Shown: in pieces, positions 1 to 5,398 of the stretch | Position numbering within the stretch: the stretch's first letter is position 1 | Layout: each line of letters begins with the position of its first letter | Assembly (NCBI GenBank): GCA_036379355.1 | Contig: DASVGV010000123.1 | Location: 1 to 8,548, forward strand | DNA from: CAJCIY01 sp036379355 | Lineage (GTDB): Bacteria; Actinomycetota; Actinomycetes; Mycobacteriales; CAJCIY01 | Length of the DNA stretch: 8,548 nucleotides | Direction of reading: 5' to 3' | Position numbers and translations under genes: made by a program | The notes under the pieces: generated by a model | The model's database searches: none | Told to the model about the DNA's origin: nothing | The model's input: only the letters and a program-made list of their open reading frames with translations

Positions 1-3
1 GTA

Positions 4-19
4 CGTCGCCCGGGCGACG
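4..19. terminator. GC-rich perfect palindrome downstream of the Lrp-family gene, possible terminator
   Basis: Bases 4-19 read CGTCGCCCGGGCGACG, a perfect 16-bp palindrome lying 32 nt beyond the stop codon of the minus-strand Lrp-family gene. As RNA it could fold into a short, very GC-rich hairpin once a few central bases are left as loop. No T-tract follows on the minus strand, so it is not a classical intrinsic terminator, although actinobacterial terminators often lack one. It could equally serve whatever gene lies left of the window, or be chance in GC-rich DNA. Confidence 0.3.
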
Positions 20-51
20 CCAGGTTCTGACGCAACCAGGAAAGGGGCGGG

Positions 52-537
52 TCAGGAGCTGCGGGCCGCGCGCAGCAGCGGCTGGGTGCGGTACGGCACC
101 TCGGTGGTGAGCACGATGACCGTCGACGTCCGGACGATGTCCTCGCCGGCCACGACCTCGTCGATCACGCGCTGCAGGTCGGTGTTGTCGCGGGCGACGA
201 TCCGGCACAGCACGTCGCCGGTGCCGGAGATCGTGTGCGCCTCCAGCACCTCGGGGATCGCGGTCAGCCGCGCGGTCACGCGCCGACGGCCGGCGCCCTG
301 CCGGATCTCGAGAGTGGCGAAGGCGGTCACCGAGAACCCGAGCGCGGCCGGGTCGAGGTCGGGACCGTACCCGGTCACCACGCCGGTGCGCTCGAGCCGG
401 TCGACCCGCGCCTGGACGGTGCCGCGCGCGACGCCGAGGCGGCGGCTCGCCTCGAGCATGCCGACCCGCGGCTCGTCGTGCAGCAGCGCGAGCAGGTCCG
501 CATCCAGCCGATCGACCATGGTGGACAGTATGCCCAT
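52..537 (-). CDS. Lrp/AsnC-family transcriptional regulator
   Basis: This 161-residue protein has the full Lrp/AsnC layout. An N-terminal winged helix-turn-helix spans about residues 8-57, with the recognition region around residues 31-54 (ASRRLGVARGTVQARVDRLE). A C-terminal RAM/AsnC effector domain spans about residues 68-150 and includes the SGTGDVLCRIVARD stretch (104-117), where this family binds amino acids at the oligomer interface. Family members sense amino acids and control their metabolism. Because it diverges from the tyrosine-degradation operon, it probably senses tyrosine, phenylalanine or a related compound and controls that operon; this is inference from position. The start is uncertain. 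ATG at 537 gives 161 residues with only a weak upstream GGGGG. ATG at 519 (Met7) gives 155 residues, fits the usual family N-terminus (MVDRLDADLL) and has a -10-like box just upstream, suggesting a leaderless message. The ligand cannot be read from sequence. Confidence 0.93.
   Translation of the reverse strand: MGILSTMVDRLDADLLALLHDEPRVGMLEASRRLGVARGTVQARVDRLERTGVVTGYGPDLDPAALGFSVTAFATLEIRQGAGRRRVTARLTAIPEVLEAHTISGTGDVLCRIVARDNTDLQRVIDEVVAGEDIVRTSTVIVLTTEVPYRTQPLLRAARSS
525..530 (-). promoter_or_regulatory. Possible -10 box for the Lrp-family gene
   Basis: On the minus strand these bases read TACTGT, matching the actinobacterial TANNNT -10 pattern. The box ends 5 nt before the ATG at 519, so transcription could begin at or very near that codon and yield a leaderless message. 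No convincing -35 hexamer is visible 17-18 nt upstream. If ATG 537 is the true start, this box lies inside the coding region and is meaningless. Confidence 0.35.
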
Positions 538-555
538 CCAAGCGCCCCCGAGGGC

Positions 556-568
556 GCACAGTCTGTGC
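556..568. promoter_or_regulatory. Perfect 13-bp palindrome, candidate regulator operator
   Basis: GCACAGTCTGTGC is two perfect 6-bp arms around a central T, in the 113-bp gap between the Lrp-family gene and hppD. Lrp-family proteins bind odd-centred palindromes of about 13-15 bp, and this one lies next to such a gene. If the regulator is transcribed from near 519, the site falls at about -37 to -49 of its own promoter, where binding could repress it. It also lies 82 bp upstream of the hppD start. Binding by this protein is inferred, not shown. Confidence 0.5.
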
Positions 569-571
569 AGA

Positions 572-586
572 GTGACTGGCCGTCAC
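572..586. repeat. Inverted repeat GTGAC-N5-GTCAC in the divergent promoter region
   Basis: Five-base arms GTGAC (572-576) and GTCAC (582-586) flank TGGCC, three bases after the 13-bp palindrome. The sequence differs from that palindrome, so it is not a second copy of the same site. It could bind another regulator or RNA polymerase-associated factor for hppD, but short arms like these also arise by chance. Confidence 0.25.
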
Positions 587-639
587 GGGGAGACTTGTCC
601 TGTCGGCGCCGACGCGGTGCGCTGTCGCTGACCAGACCC

Positions 640-645
640 AGGAGG
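640..645 (+). promoter_or_regulatory. Ribosome binding site of hppD
   Basis: AGGAGG lies 5 nt before the GTG at 651. It is the strongest Shine-Dalgarno sequence in the window and fixes GTG 651 as the hppD start rather than the later in-frame ATG. I found no TANNNT-type -10 box between 538 and 650, so the operon promoter may be activator-dependent or non-canonical. Confidence 0.85.
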
Positions 646-650
646 CTCGT

Positions 651-1799
651 GTGACCGTCACCCAGGACCGCGCGCAGCGCATGCCCGCCCCGCTGCCGGA
701 CCCGCTCGCCCTCGACGGCATCTACGCCGTCGTGTTCGGCGTCGGCAACGCCCGGCAGGCGGCGCACTTCTACTCCACGGCGTACGGGATGCGGGTGGTC
801 GCGTACCGCGGGCCCGAGACCGGAGACCGGGACGTGAGCGGGTACGTCCTCGAAGCCGGGCCCGCGGAGCGGCCGGCGCGCTTCGTGCTGCTGGCGCCGG
901 TGCATGCGGGTACGCCGCTCGGCGAGCACGTCGCCCGGCACGGCGACGGCGTCGTCGACGTGATCCTCGAGGTCGCGGACGCGCGTGCGGCGTTCGCGGC
1001 CGCGGTCGACCGCGGCGCCACCGTGGCGCGCGAGCCGTACGACGTCACCGACGAGCGCGGCACGGCGACGCTCGCCGCCATCCGGACGTTCGGCGAGACG
1101 CTCCACTCGTTCGTCTCGGTGGGCGACTACCGCGGGCCGTACCTGCCGGGATGGGTGGCTCGCGAGCCGCTGGTCGCGCCGGCACGGAAGGACTTCTGGG
1201 TCGGCATCGACCACGTCGTCGGCAACGTCGAGCTCGGGCGCATGGACACGTGGGTCGAGTTCTACCACCGCATCCTGGGCTTCACGGACATGGCCGAGTT
1301 CGTCGGGGAGGACATCGCCACCGAGTACTCGGCGCTCATGAGCAAGGTGGTGGCCAACGGCTCGCGCACGGTGAAGTTCCCGCTGAACGAGCCGGCGCCC
1401 GGCAAGAGGCGCTCGCAGATCGACGAGTACCTCGACTTCTACGGTGGCCCCGGCGTGCAGCACATCGCGCTGGAGACCCCCGACATCGTGGCGAGCGTCG
1501 AGGCGATGACGGCGGCGGGCGTGGAGTTCCTGGCCACCCCGGACTCGTACTACGACGAGCTCGAGTCGTGGGTGGGGGACACGCGCGTGCCGCTGGACAC
1601 GTTGCGGCGACTGCGAATTCTCGCCGACCGCGACGAGGACGGCTACCTGCTCCAGATCTTCACCCAGCCGGTGCAGGACCGGCCGACGATGTTCTTCGAG
1701 CTCATCGAGCGGCACGGCTCCGAGGGCTTCGGCAAGGGCAACTTCAAGGCGCTGTTCGAGGCGATCGAGCGCGAGCAGGGCCGACGGGGCAACCTGTGA
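651..1799 (+). CDS. hppD: 4-hydroxyphenylpyruvate dioxygenase
   Basis: This non-haem Fe(II) dioxygenase converts 4-hydroxyphenylpyruvate and O2 to homogentisate and CO2, the committed step of tyrosine breakdown. The 382 residues contain two vicinal-oxygen-chelate (glyoxalase-fold) halves, about residues 20-160 and 185-360. The three predicted iron ligands are visible in the second half: His188 (GIDHVVGNVE), His271 (VQHIALETPDI) and Glu350 (FFELIERHG). Their positions and spacing closely match the Streptomyces enzyme as I recall it. The C-terminal GSEGFGKGNFKALFEAIERE segment is the conserved lid helix over the active site. It is the first gene of the plus-strand operon and its stop overlaps the next start. 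The related hydroxymandelate synthase uses the same fold and substrate, but the hmgA and FAH-family neighbours, which act on homogentisate products, favour the dioxygenase. Confidence 0.97.
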   Translation: MTVTQDRAQRMPAPLPDPLALDGIYAVVFGVGNARQAAHFYSTAYGMRVVAYRGPETGDRDVSGYVLEAGPAERPARFVLLAPVHAGTPLGEHVARHGDGVVDVILEVADARAAFAAAVDRGATVAREPYDVTDERGTATLAAIRTFGETLHSFVSVGDYRGPYLPGWVAREPLVAPARKDFWVGIDHVVGNVELGRMDTWVEFYHRILGFTDMAEFVGEDIATEYSALMSKVVANGSRTVKFPLNEPAPGKRRSQIDEYLDFYGGPGVQHIALETPDIVASVEAMTAAGVEFLATPDSYYDELESWVGDTRVPLDTLRRLRILADRDEDGYLLQIFTQPVQDRPTMFFELIERHGSEGFGKGNFKALFEAIEREQGRRGNL

Positions 1800-2866
1800 C
1801 GGTGCCCGTCCGAATCCGGTCCGCGGTGGCTTCCGCGCCGCCGTACGTTCCCGGCCGCCGTCCGTCGGGCCCGGGTCGCGTCGCCCGCCTCGCGTCGAAC
1901 GAGCTCGCGTACGGCCCGCTGCCGGGCGTCCGCGAGGCGCTGGGCAGCGGCGGGGTGCAGCGATACCCCGAGCCGACCGCCCACGACCTGCGGGTGGCAC
2001 TCGGCGCGCACCTCGGGGTGCCGGCCGACGCGATCGTCGCGACGCCCGGTTCCGTGGCGCTGTGCCGCCTGGTCGTCGAGACGGTCTGCGACCCCGGCGA
2101 CGAGGTCGTCTTCGCGTGGCGCTCGTTCGAGGCGTACCCGATGGTCGTCACGACCGCGGCCGCCGTCCCGGTGCCGGTGCCGCTGCGGGACGGGCGCCAC
2201 GACCTGATGGCGATGGCGGCTGCGGTGACCGACCGCACCCGGCTGGTGTTCGTCTGCTCCCCGAACAACCCGACCGGTCCCGTCGTGACCGCTGCCGAGC
2301 TCACCACCTTCCTCGCCGCGATCCCGGACGACGTGCTCGTGGTGCTGGACGAGGCGTACGTGGAGTTCGTGGCCGCGGGCGTCGACCACCCGGACGGCCT
2401 GTCGCTCCTGCCGGCGCATCGGAACCTGCTGCTGCTGCGGACCTTCTCCAAGGCGTACGGGCTCGCCGGCGCGCGCGTCGGTTACGGCGTGTGCGACCCG
2501 GCGCTCGCGTCGGTGCTGCGCTCGGCGCAGGTGCCGTTCGCGGTCGCGCAGCCGTCGATCGACGTGGCGGTCGCCTCGCTGGCGTGCGACCTCGACGTGC
2601 GCGTCAAGGAGACCGTCGCCCGGCGTGACGAGCTGGCGGACTGGCTACGCGCCAAGGGAATGCGCGTGCCGGAGGCGCACGGCAACTTCGTCTGGCTCCC
2701 GCTCGGCGAGTGGTCGGGGCCGCTGGCCGAGGGGCTGGCGGAACGACGCGTCCTGGTGCGACCCTTCGTGGGCGAGGGCGTCCGCATCACCATCGGCGAC
2801 GACGAGGAGATGGCCATGCTCCGGTCCGGTCTCGACGCCCTGCTCACCCCGGCTCTGGTCGGCTGA
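1796..2866 (+). CDS. HisC-like aminotransferase, probably aromatic amino acid aminotransferase
   Basis: This 356-residue PLP-dependent aminotransferase (fold type I, class I/II) belongs to the histidinol-phosphate/aromatic aminotransferase group. Visible motifs are LASNE near the N-terminus, SPNNPTG (155-161), DEAY with the PLP-contacting Asp185, the Schiff-base lysine Lys219 in TFSKAYGLAGARVGYG, and Arg330 in VRITIG, which holds the substrate carboxylate. GTG 1796 is chosen because it gives a family-typical N-terminus and overlaps the hppD stop as GTGA. The open frame runs further left only as hppD shadow. Group members annotated HisC or Pat are hard to separate by sequence. Placement between hppD and hmgA argues for tyrosine (and perhaps phenylalanine) to arylpyruvate conversion, feeding HppD. 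A true histidine-biosynthetic enzyme would normally sit with other his genes. Confidence 0.9.
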   Translation: MTVPVRIRSAVASAPPYVPGRRPSGPGRVARLASNELAYGPLPGVREALGSGGVQRYPEPTAHDLRVALGAHLGVPADAIVATPGSVALCRLVVETVCDPGDEVVFAWRSFEAYPMVVTTAAAVPVPVPLRDGRHDLMAMAAAVTDRTRLVFVCSPNNPTGPVVTAAELTTFLAAIPDDVLVVLDEAYVEFVAAGVDHPDGLSLLPAHRNLLLLRTFSKAYGLAGARVGYGVCDPALASVLRSAQVPFAVAQPSIDVAVASLACDLDVRVKETVARRDELADWLRAKGMRVPEAHGNFVWLPLGEWSGPLAEGLAERRVLVRPFVGEGVRITIGDDEEMAMLRSGLDALLTPALVG

Positions 2867-4038
2867 TGCCGTACTACCGCAGGGTCGGGCAGGTGCCGCC
2901 GAAGCGGCACACCCAGTTCCGCCGCGACGACGGCTCGCTGCACGCCGAGGAGCTGATGGGGGCGGACGGGTTCTCCGCGGAGAGCGCGCTGCTCTACCAC
3001 CTCCATCCGCCGACGGTGCTGACCGGCGCCACCGTCGAGCAGGTGCCGGATGAGCCGCTGACGCCTGCAGAGCCTCTGCTGCCCAGGCACTTTCGCACCC
3101 ACGACCTCGCGGTGGGCGGCGACCTCGTCACCGGCCGGCGCCTGCTCGCGGGGAATGCCGACGTGCGCATCTCGTACGCAGCCGCCGCCGGGGACTCCCC
3201 CCTGTTCCGCGACGCTGTCGGCGACCAGCTGATCTTTCTCGAGGCCGGGGACGGCGTGGTGGAGAGCGTGTTCGGCGCCCTGCCGGTCCGCGCGGGCGAC
3301 TACGTCGTGGTCCCGGCGGGCGTCACCCACCGCGTCACCGTGACGGACGGGCCGCTGCGCGCCCTGATCGTCGAAGCGGTGGGGTCGCACGTCCGGCCGC
3401 CGGCGCGCTACCTCTCGCCCCGCGGCCAGTTCCTCGAGGGGTCGCTCTACTGCGAGCGCGACATCCGTGGTCCCGTCACCCCGCTTCTGGAGCCGGACGG
3501 TCCCGCCGATGTCCTGGTGCGCCGTCGGTCCGGGGCGACGACGACGGTCACCCGCTACACGTACGCGCACCATCCGTTCGACGTGGTCGGCTGGGACGGC
3601 TGCCTCTACCCGTGGGCCCTGTCGGCGCACGACCTCCAGCCGATCGCCGGCACGCTGCACCAGCCGCCACCGGTCCACCAGACGTTTGCGGGCCAGGGGT
3701 TCGTCGTGTGCACTTTTGTGCCGCGGCTGCTGGACTTCCACCCCGACGCCGTCCCGGCGCCGTACAACCACTCGAACGTGGACTCCGACGAGGTGCTGTT
3801 CTACGTCGACGGGTCGTTCACCTCGCGCGCCGGCAGCGGCATCGGGGTCGGGTCGATCTCGCTGCACCCCGCGGGCTTCGTCCACGGGCCGCAGCCCGGT
3901 GCGGTCGAGCGGTCCCTGGGCGTGGCGCGCGCCGAGGAGCTGGCGGTCATGGTCGACACGTTCGCACCGCTCCTGCTCGCGCCGGCAGCCAAGGACTGCG
4001 AGGACCCGTCGTATGCCTGGAGCTGGGCAGGAGCATGA
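2866..4038 (+). CDS. hmgA: Homogentisate 1,2-dioxygenase
   Basis: This Fe(II) ring-cleaving dioxygenase opens homogentisate to maleylacetoacetate. The 390-residue protein has the cupin-type layout and the MPYYRRVGQVPPKRHTQF start typical of actinobacterial family members. Predicted iron ligands are His302 and Glu309 in PYNHSNVDSDEVLFY and His340 in HPAGFVHGPQPG, matching the human His335/Glu341/His371 pattern, with one extra residue between the first two. The protein is shorter than the roughly 445-residue human enzyme. ATG 2866 overlaps the aminotransferase stop by one base (TGATG) and has only a weak Shine-Dalgarno, so translation is probably coupled to the upstream gene. The open frame extends left to 2710 only as a shadow. 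The neighbours hppD and the FAH-family gene act immediately before and after this step, which makes the assignment firm. Confidence 0.94.
   Translation: MPYYRRVGQVPPKRHTQFRRDDGSLHAEELMGADGFSAESALLYHLHPPTVLTGATVEQVPDEPLTPAEPLLPRHFRTHDLAVGGDLVTGRRLLAGNADVRISYAAAAGDSPLFRDAVGDQLIFLEAGDGVVESVFGALPVRAGDYVVVPAGVTHRVTVTDGPLRALIVEAVGSHVRPPARYLSPRGQFLEGSLYCERDIRGPVTPLLEPDGPADVLVRRRSGATTTVTRYTYAHHPFDVVGWDGCLYPWALSAHDLQPIAGTLHQPPPVHQTFAGQGFVVCTFVPRLLDFHPDAVPAPYNHSNVDSDEVLFYVDGSFTSRAGSGIGVGSISLHPAGFVHGPQPGAVERSLGVARAEELAVMVDTFAPLLLAPAAKDCEDPSYAWSWAGA
4029..4033 (+). promoter_or_regulatory. Ribosome binding site of the FAH-family gene
   Basis: AGGAG lies at the 3' end of hmgA, 12 nt before GTG 4046. Two ATG codons between them (4035 and 4038) are out of frame with the downstream protein, so GTG 4046 is the only reasonable nearby start. 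The spacing is longer than ideal. Confidence 0.55.
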
Positions 4039-4045
4039 TGCCCGG

Positions 4046-4981
4046 GTGAAGATCGCCCGGATCGACTGCACGGCAGGCCGTTTCACCGCTGTGGTTCGTG
4101 GCGAGCTGGTTCGCGCGGTCGGGCCGGCGGACGACGCGACGGTGCTGTCCCTCGCGGCGGAGGTGCGCCTGCGGCGCGAGGGTTGGGTCCCCGACGGCGA
4201 AGACCTGCCGCTCGCGTCCGTACGTCTGCTGCCGCCGGTCGGCTCGCCGCCGTCGATTCGTGACTTCTACGCGTTCGAGCGCCATGTGGCGACGGCCCGG
4301 CGCGCGCGGGGGCTCGACGTCGACCCGCACTGGTACGAGCTGCCGGTCTTCTACTTCACCAACCCGGCCGCCCTGTTGGGGCAGCACGACGTGGTCGCGC
4401 CGCCGCCCCGGTGCGCGGAGCTCGACTTCGAGCTGGAGGTTGCGATGGTCCTCGGGCGCGGTGGGAGGGACCTGCGGCCTGATGACGTCGAGCCGCTGGT
4501 CGCCGGGTACACGATCATGAATGACTGGTCGGCGCGGGATCTGCAGCGCACCGAGATGGCCCTCCAGCTGGGACCGGCGAAGGGCAAGGACTTCGCCACG
4601 TCGCTCGGTCCGTGGCTGGTCACCCCGGACGAGTTCTCGCCCGACGCAGCCACGATGACCGCGATCGTGAACCGGCGCGAGGTGAGCCGCGGCGACCTCG
4701 GCGAGCTGTGGTGGTCGTTTGCGGAGATGGCCTGCTATGCCAGCGAATCCAGCGATCTGCGGCCCGGCGAGGTGATCGGCAGCGGCACCGTCGGGACCGG
4801 CTGCCTGCTCGAGCTGCGGGCGGTCCACGGCGGGACGGGCTACCCCTGGCTACAGGCGGGCGACCACGTGGCCCTCACCGTCCGGGGGCTGGGCTCCCTG
4901 GTCAACACGGTCGGCCCGGCGACGGGTCGCGCCTGGACGCCGGATCCCGACCGCGTCCGCCCGGCCCGCGTTCGGCGCTGA
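4046..4981 (+). CDS. Fumarylacetoacetate hydrolase-family protein
   Basis: This 311-residue protein has the FAH catalytic fold. Family residues are visible in order: RDFYAFERHV (about 72-81), the metal-binding E-x-E pair Glu129 and Glu131 in LDFELEVAMVLGRGGRDL, Asp160 in the GYTIMNDWSARDLQ stretch, Lys181 in AKGKDF followed by TSLGPWLV, and the GSGTVGTGC turn. In this operon it should hydrolyse fumarylacetoacetate to fumarate and acetoacetate, the last step of tyrosine breakdown. At 311 residues it is much shorter than the roughly 420-residue two-domain animal enzyme and looks like the compact bacterial form. The FAH fold also includes decarboxylases, isomerases and acylpyruvases, so substrate is assigned from context. 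GTG 4046 lies 7 nt after the hmgA stop and follows a clear AGGAG. The stop codon is 3 nt from the convergent arfB stop. Confidence 0.88.
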   Translation: MKIARIDCTAGRFTAVVRGELVRAVGPADDATVLSLAAEVRLRREGWVPDGEDLPLASVRLLPPVGSPPSIRDFYAFERHVATARRARGLDVDPHWYELPVFYFTNPAALLGQHDVVAPPPRCAELDFELEVAMVLGRGGRDLRPDDVEPLVAGYTIMNDWSARDLQRTEMALQLGPAKGKDFATSLGPWLVTPDEFSPDAATMTAIVNRREVSRGDLGELWWSFAEMACYASESSDLRPGEVIGSGTVGTGCLLELRAVHGGTGYPWLQAGDHVALTVRGLGSLVNTVGPATGRAWTPDPDRVRPARVRR

Positions 4982-4984
4982 CCG

Positions 4985-5398
4985 TCAGTCGGTCGGCTGC
5001 CCCCGCAGCCGCTTGGTCTCCCCGCGTTGCTTCTTGGCCTGGATCCGTCGCTCCCGGGCGGCGCGGCTGGGCCGGGTTGCTCGACGCGGCGGGGCGGGCG
5101 GCGCGATGGCGTCGCTGAGCAGCGCCCGGAGCCGCTCGAGGGCGGCCTCCCGGTTGCGCAGCTGGGATCGGTGCTCGGAGCTGGCGACGGTCAGGACACC
5201 GCCGGAGAGCCGCGACCCCAGCCGGCGGGAAGCCCTGTCGCGCAGCCAATCCGGGAAGACATCCGACCTTGCGAGGTCGAAGGTCAGCTCGACGCGCGAG
5301 TCCGTCGTGTTCACCCCCTGACCGCCGGGGCCCGACGAGCGGGAGAAGCGCCAGGACAGCTCCGCGTCGGGGATCTCGTACCGGCCGACCGTCAGCAC
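4985..5398 (-). CDS. arfB: Alternative ribosome-rescue factor ArfB (peptidyl-tRNA hydrolase, YaeJ-type)
   Basis: This 137-residue protein rescues ribosomes stalled without a stop codon by hydrolysing peptidyl-tRNA. Its N-terminal domain resembles class I release factor domain 3 and carries the catalytic GGQ (residues 25-27 in SSGPGGQGVN), preceded by YEIPDAEL as in E. coli YaeJ. The SEHRSQLRNREAALERL stretch is a family hallmark. The C-terminal 35 or so residues are basic and unstructured-looking (RRATRPSRAARERRIQAKKQ, then RGETKRLRG), the tail that ArfB inserts into the empty mRNA channel. Length matches the 140-residue E. coli protein. It lacks the codon-recognition domain of true release factors. 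GTG 5398 overlaps the ABC-F stop by 7 nt, and no good Shine-Dalgarno precedes it, so translation is probably coupled to the upstream ABC-F gene. Confidence 0.95.
   Translation of the reverse strand: MLTVGRYEIPDAELSWRFSRSSGPGGQGVNTTDSRVELTFDLARSDVFPDWLRDRASRRLGSRLSGGVLTVASSEHRSQLRNREAALERLRALLSDAIAPPAPPRRATRPSRAARERRIQAKKQRGETKRLRGQPTD
4994..5011 (+). terminator. Hairpin just past the tyrosine operon, inside the arfB 3' end
   Basis: CGGCTGC (4994-5000) and GCAGCCG (5005-5011) form a perfect 7-bp GC-rich stem with a CCCC loop. It begins 12 nt after the FAH-family stop codon. No T-run follows on either strand. It is the only stem-loop I noticed in position to end the plus-strand operon, and because it lies within the last arfB codons it could also affect the opposing transcript. 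Chance formation is possible at this G+C. Confidence 0.35.

Noticed and set aside
602..613. 12-bp palindrome GTCGGCGCCGAC upstream of hppD
   Set aside because: It is made only of GC-rich steps common throughout this genome and lies too close to be separated from chance. The GCACAG-T-CTGTGC site is more distinctive.
651..1799. hppD as hydroxymandelate synthase of a glycopeptide pathway
   Set aside because: It shares the same fold and substrate, but the operon continues with hmgA and a FAH-family gene, which only make sense downstream of homogentisate.
375..2000. 541-codon open frame on the minus strand, antisense to hppD
   Set aside because: The translation is Arg-, Gly- and Ala-rich low-complexity sequence without family motifs, and it overlaps strong coding frames of the Lrp-family gene, hppD and the aminotransferase. 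Long antisense frames are expected in DNA this GC-rich.
2482..4086. 534-codon open frame on the minus strand, antisense to the aminotransferase and hmgA
   Set aside because: It shows no recognisable domain and mirrors the third-position GC bias of the real plus-strand genes.
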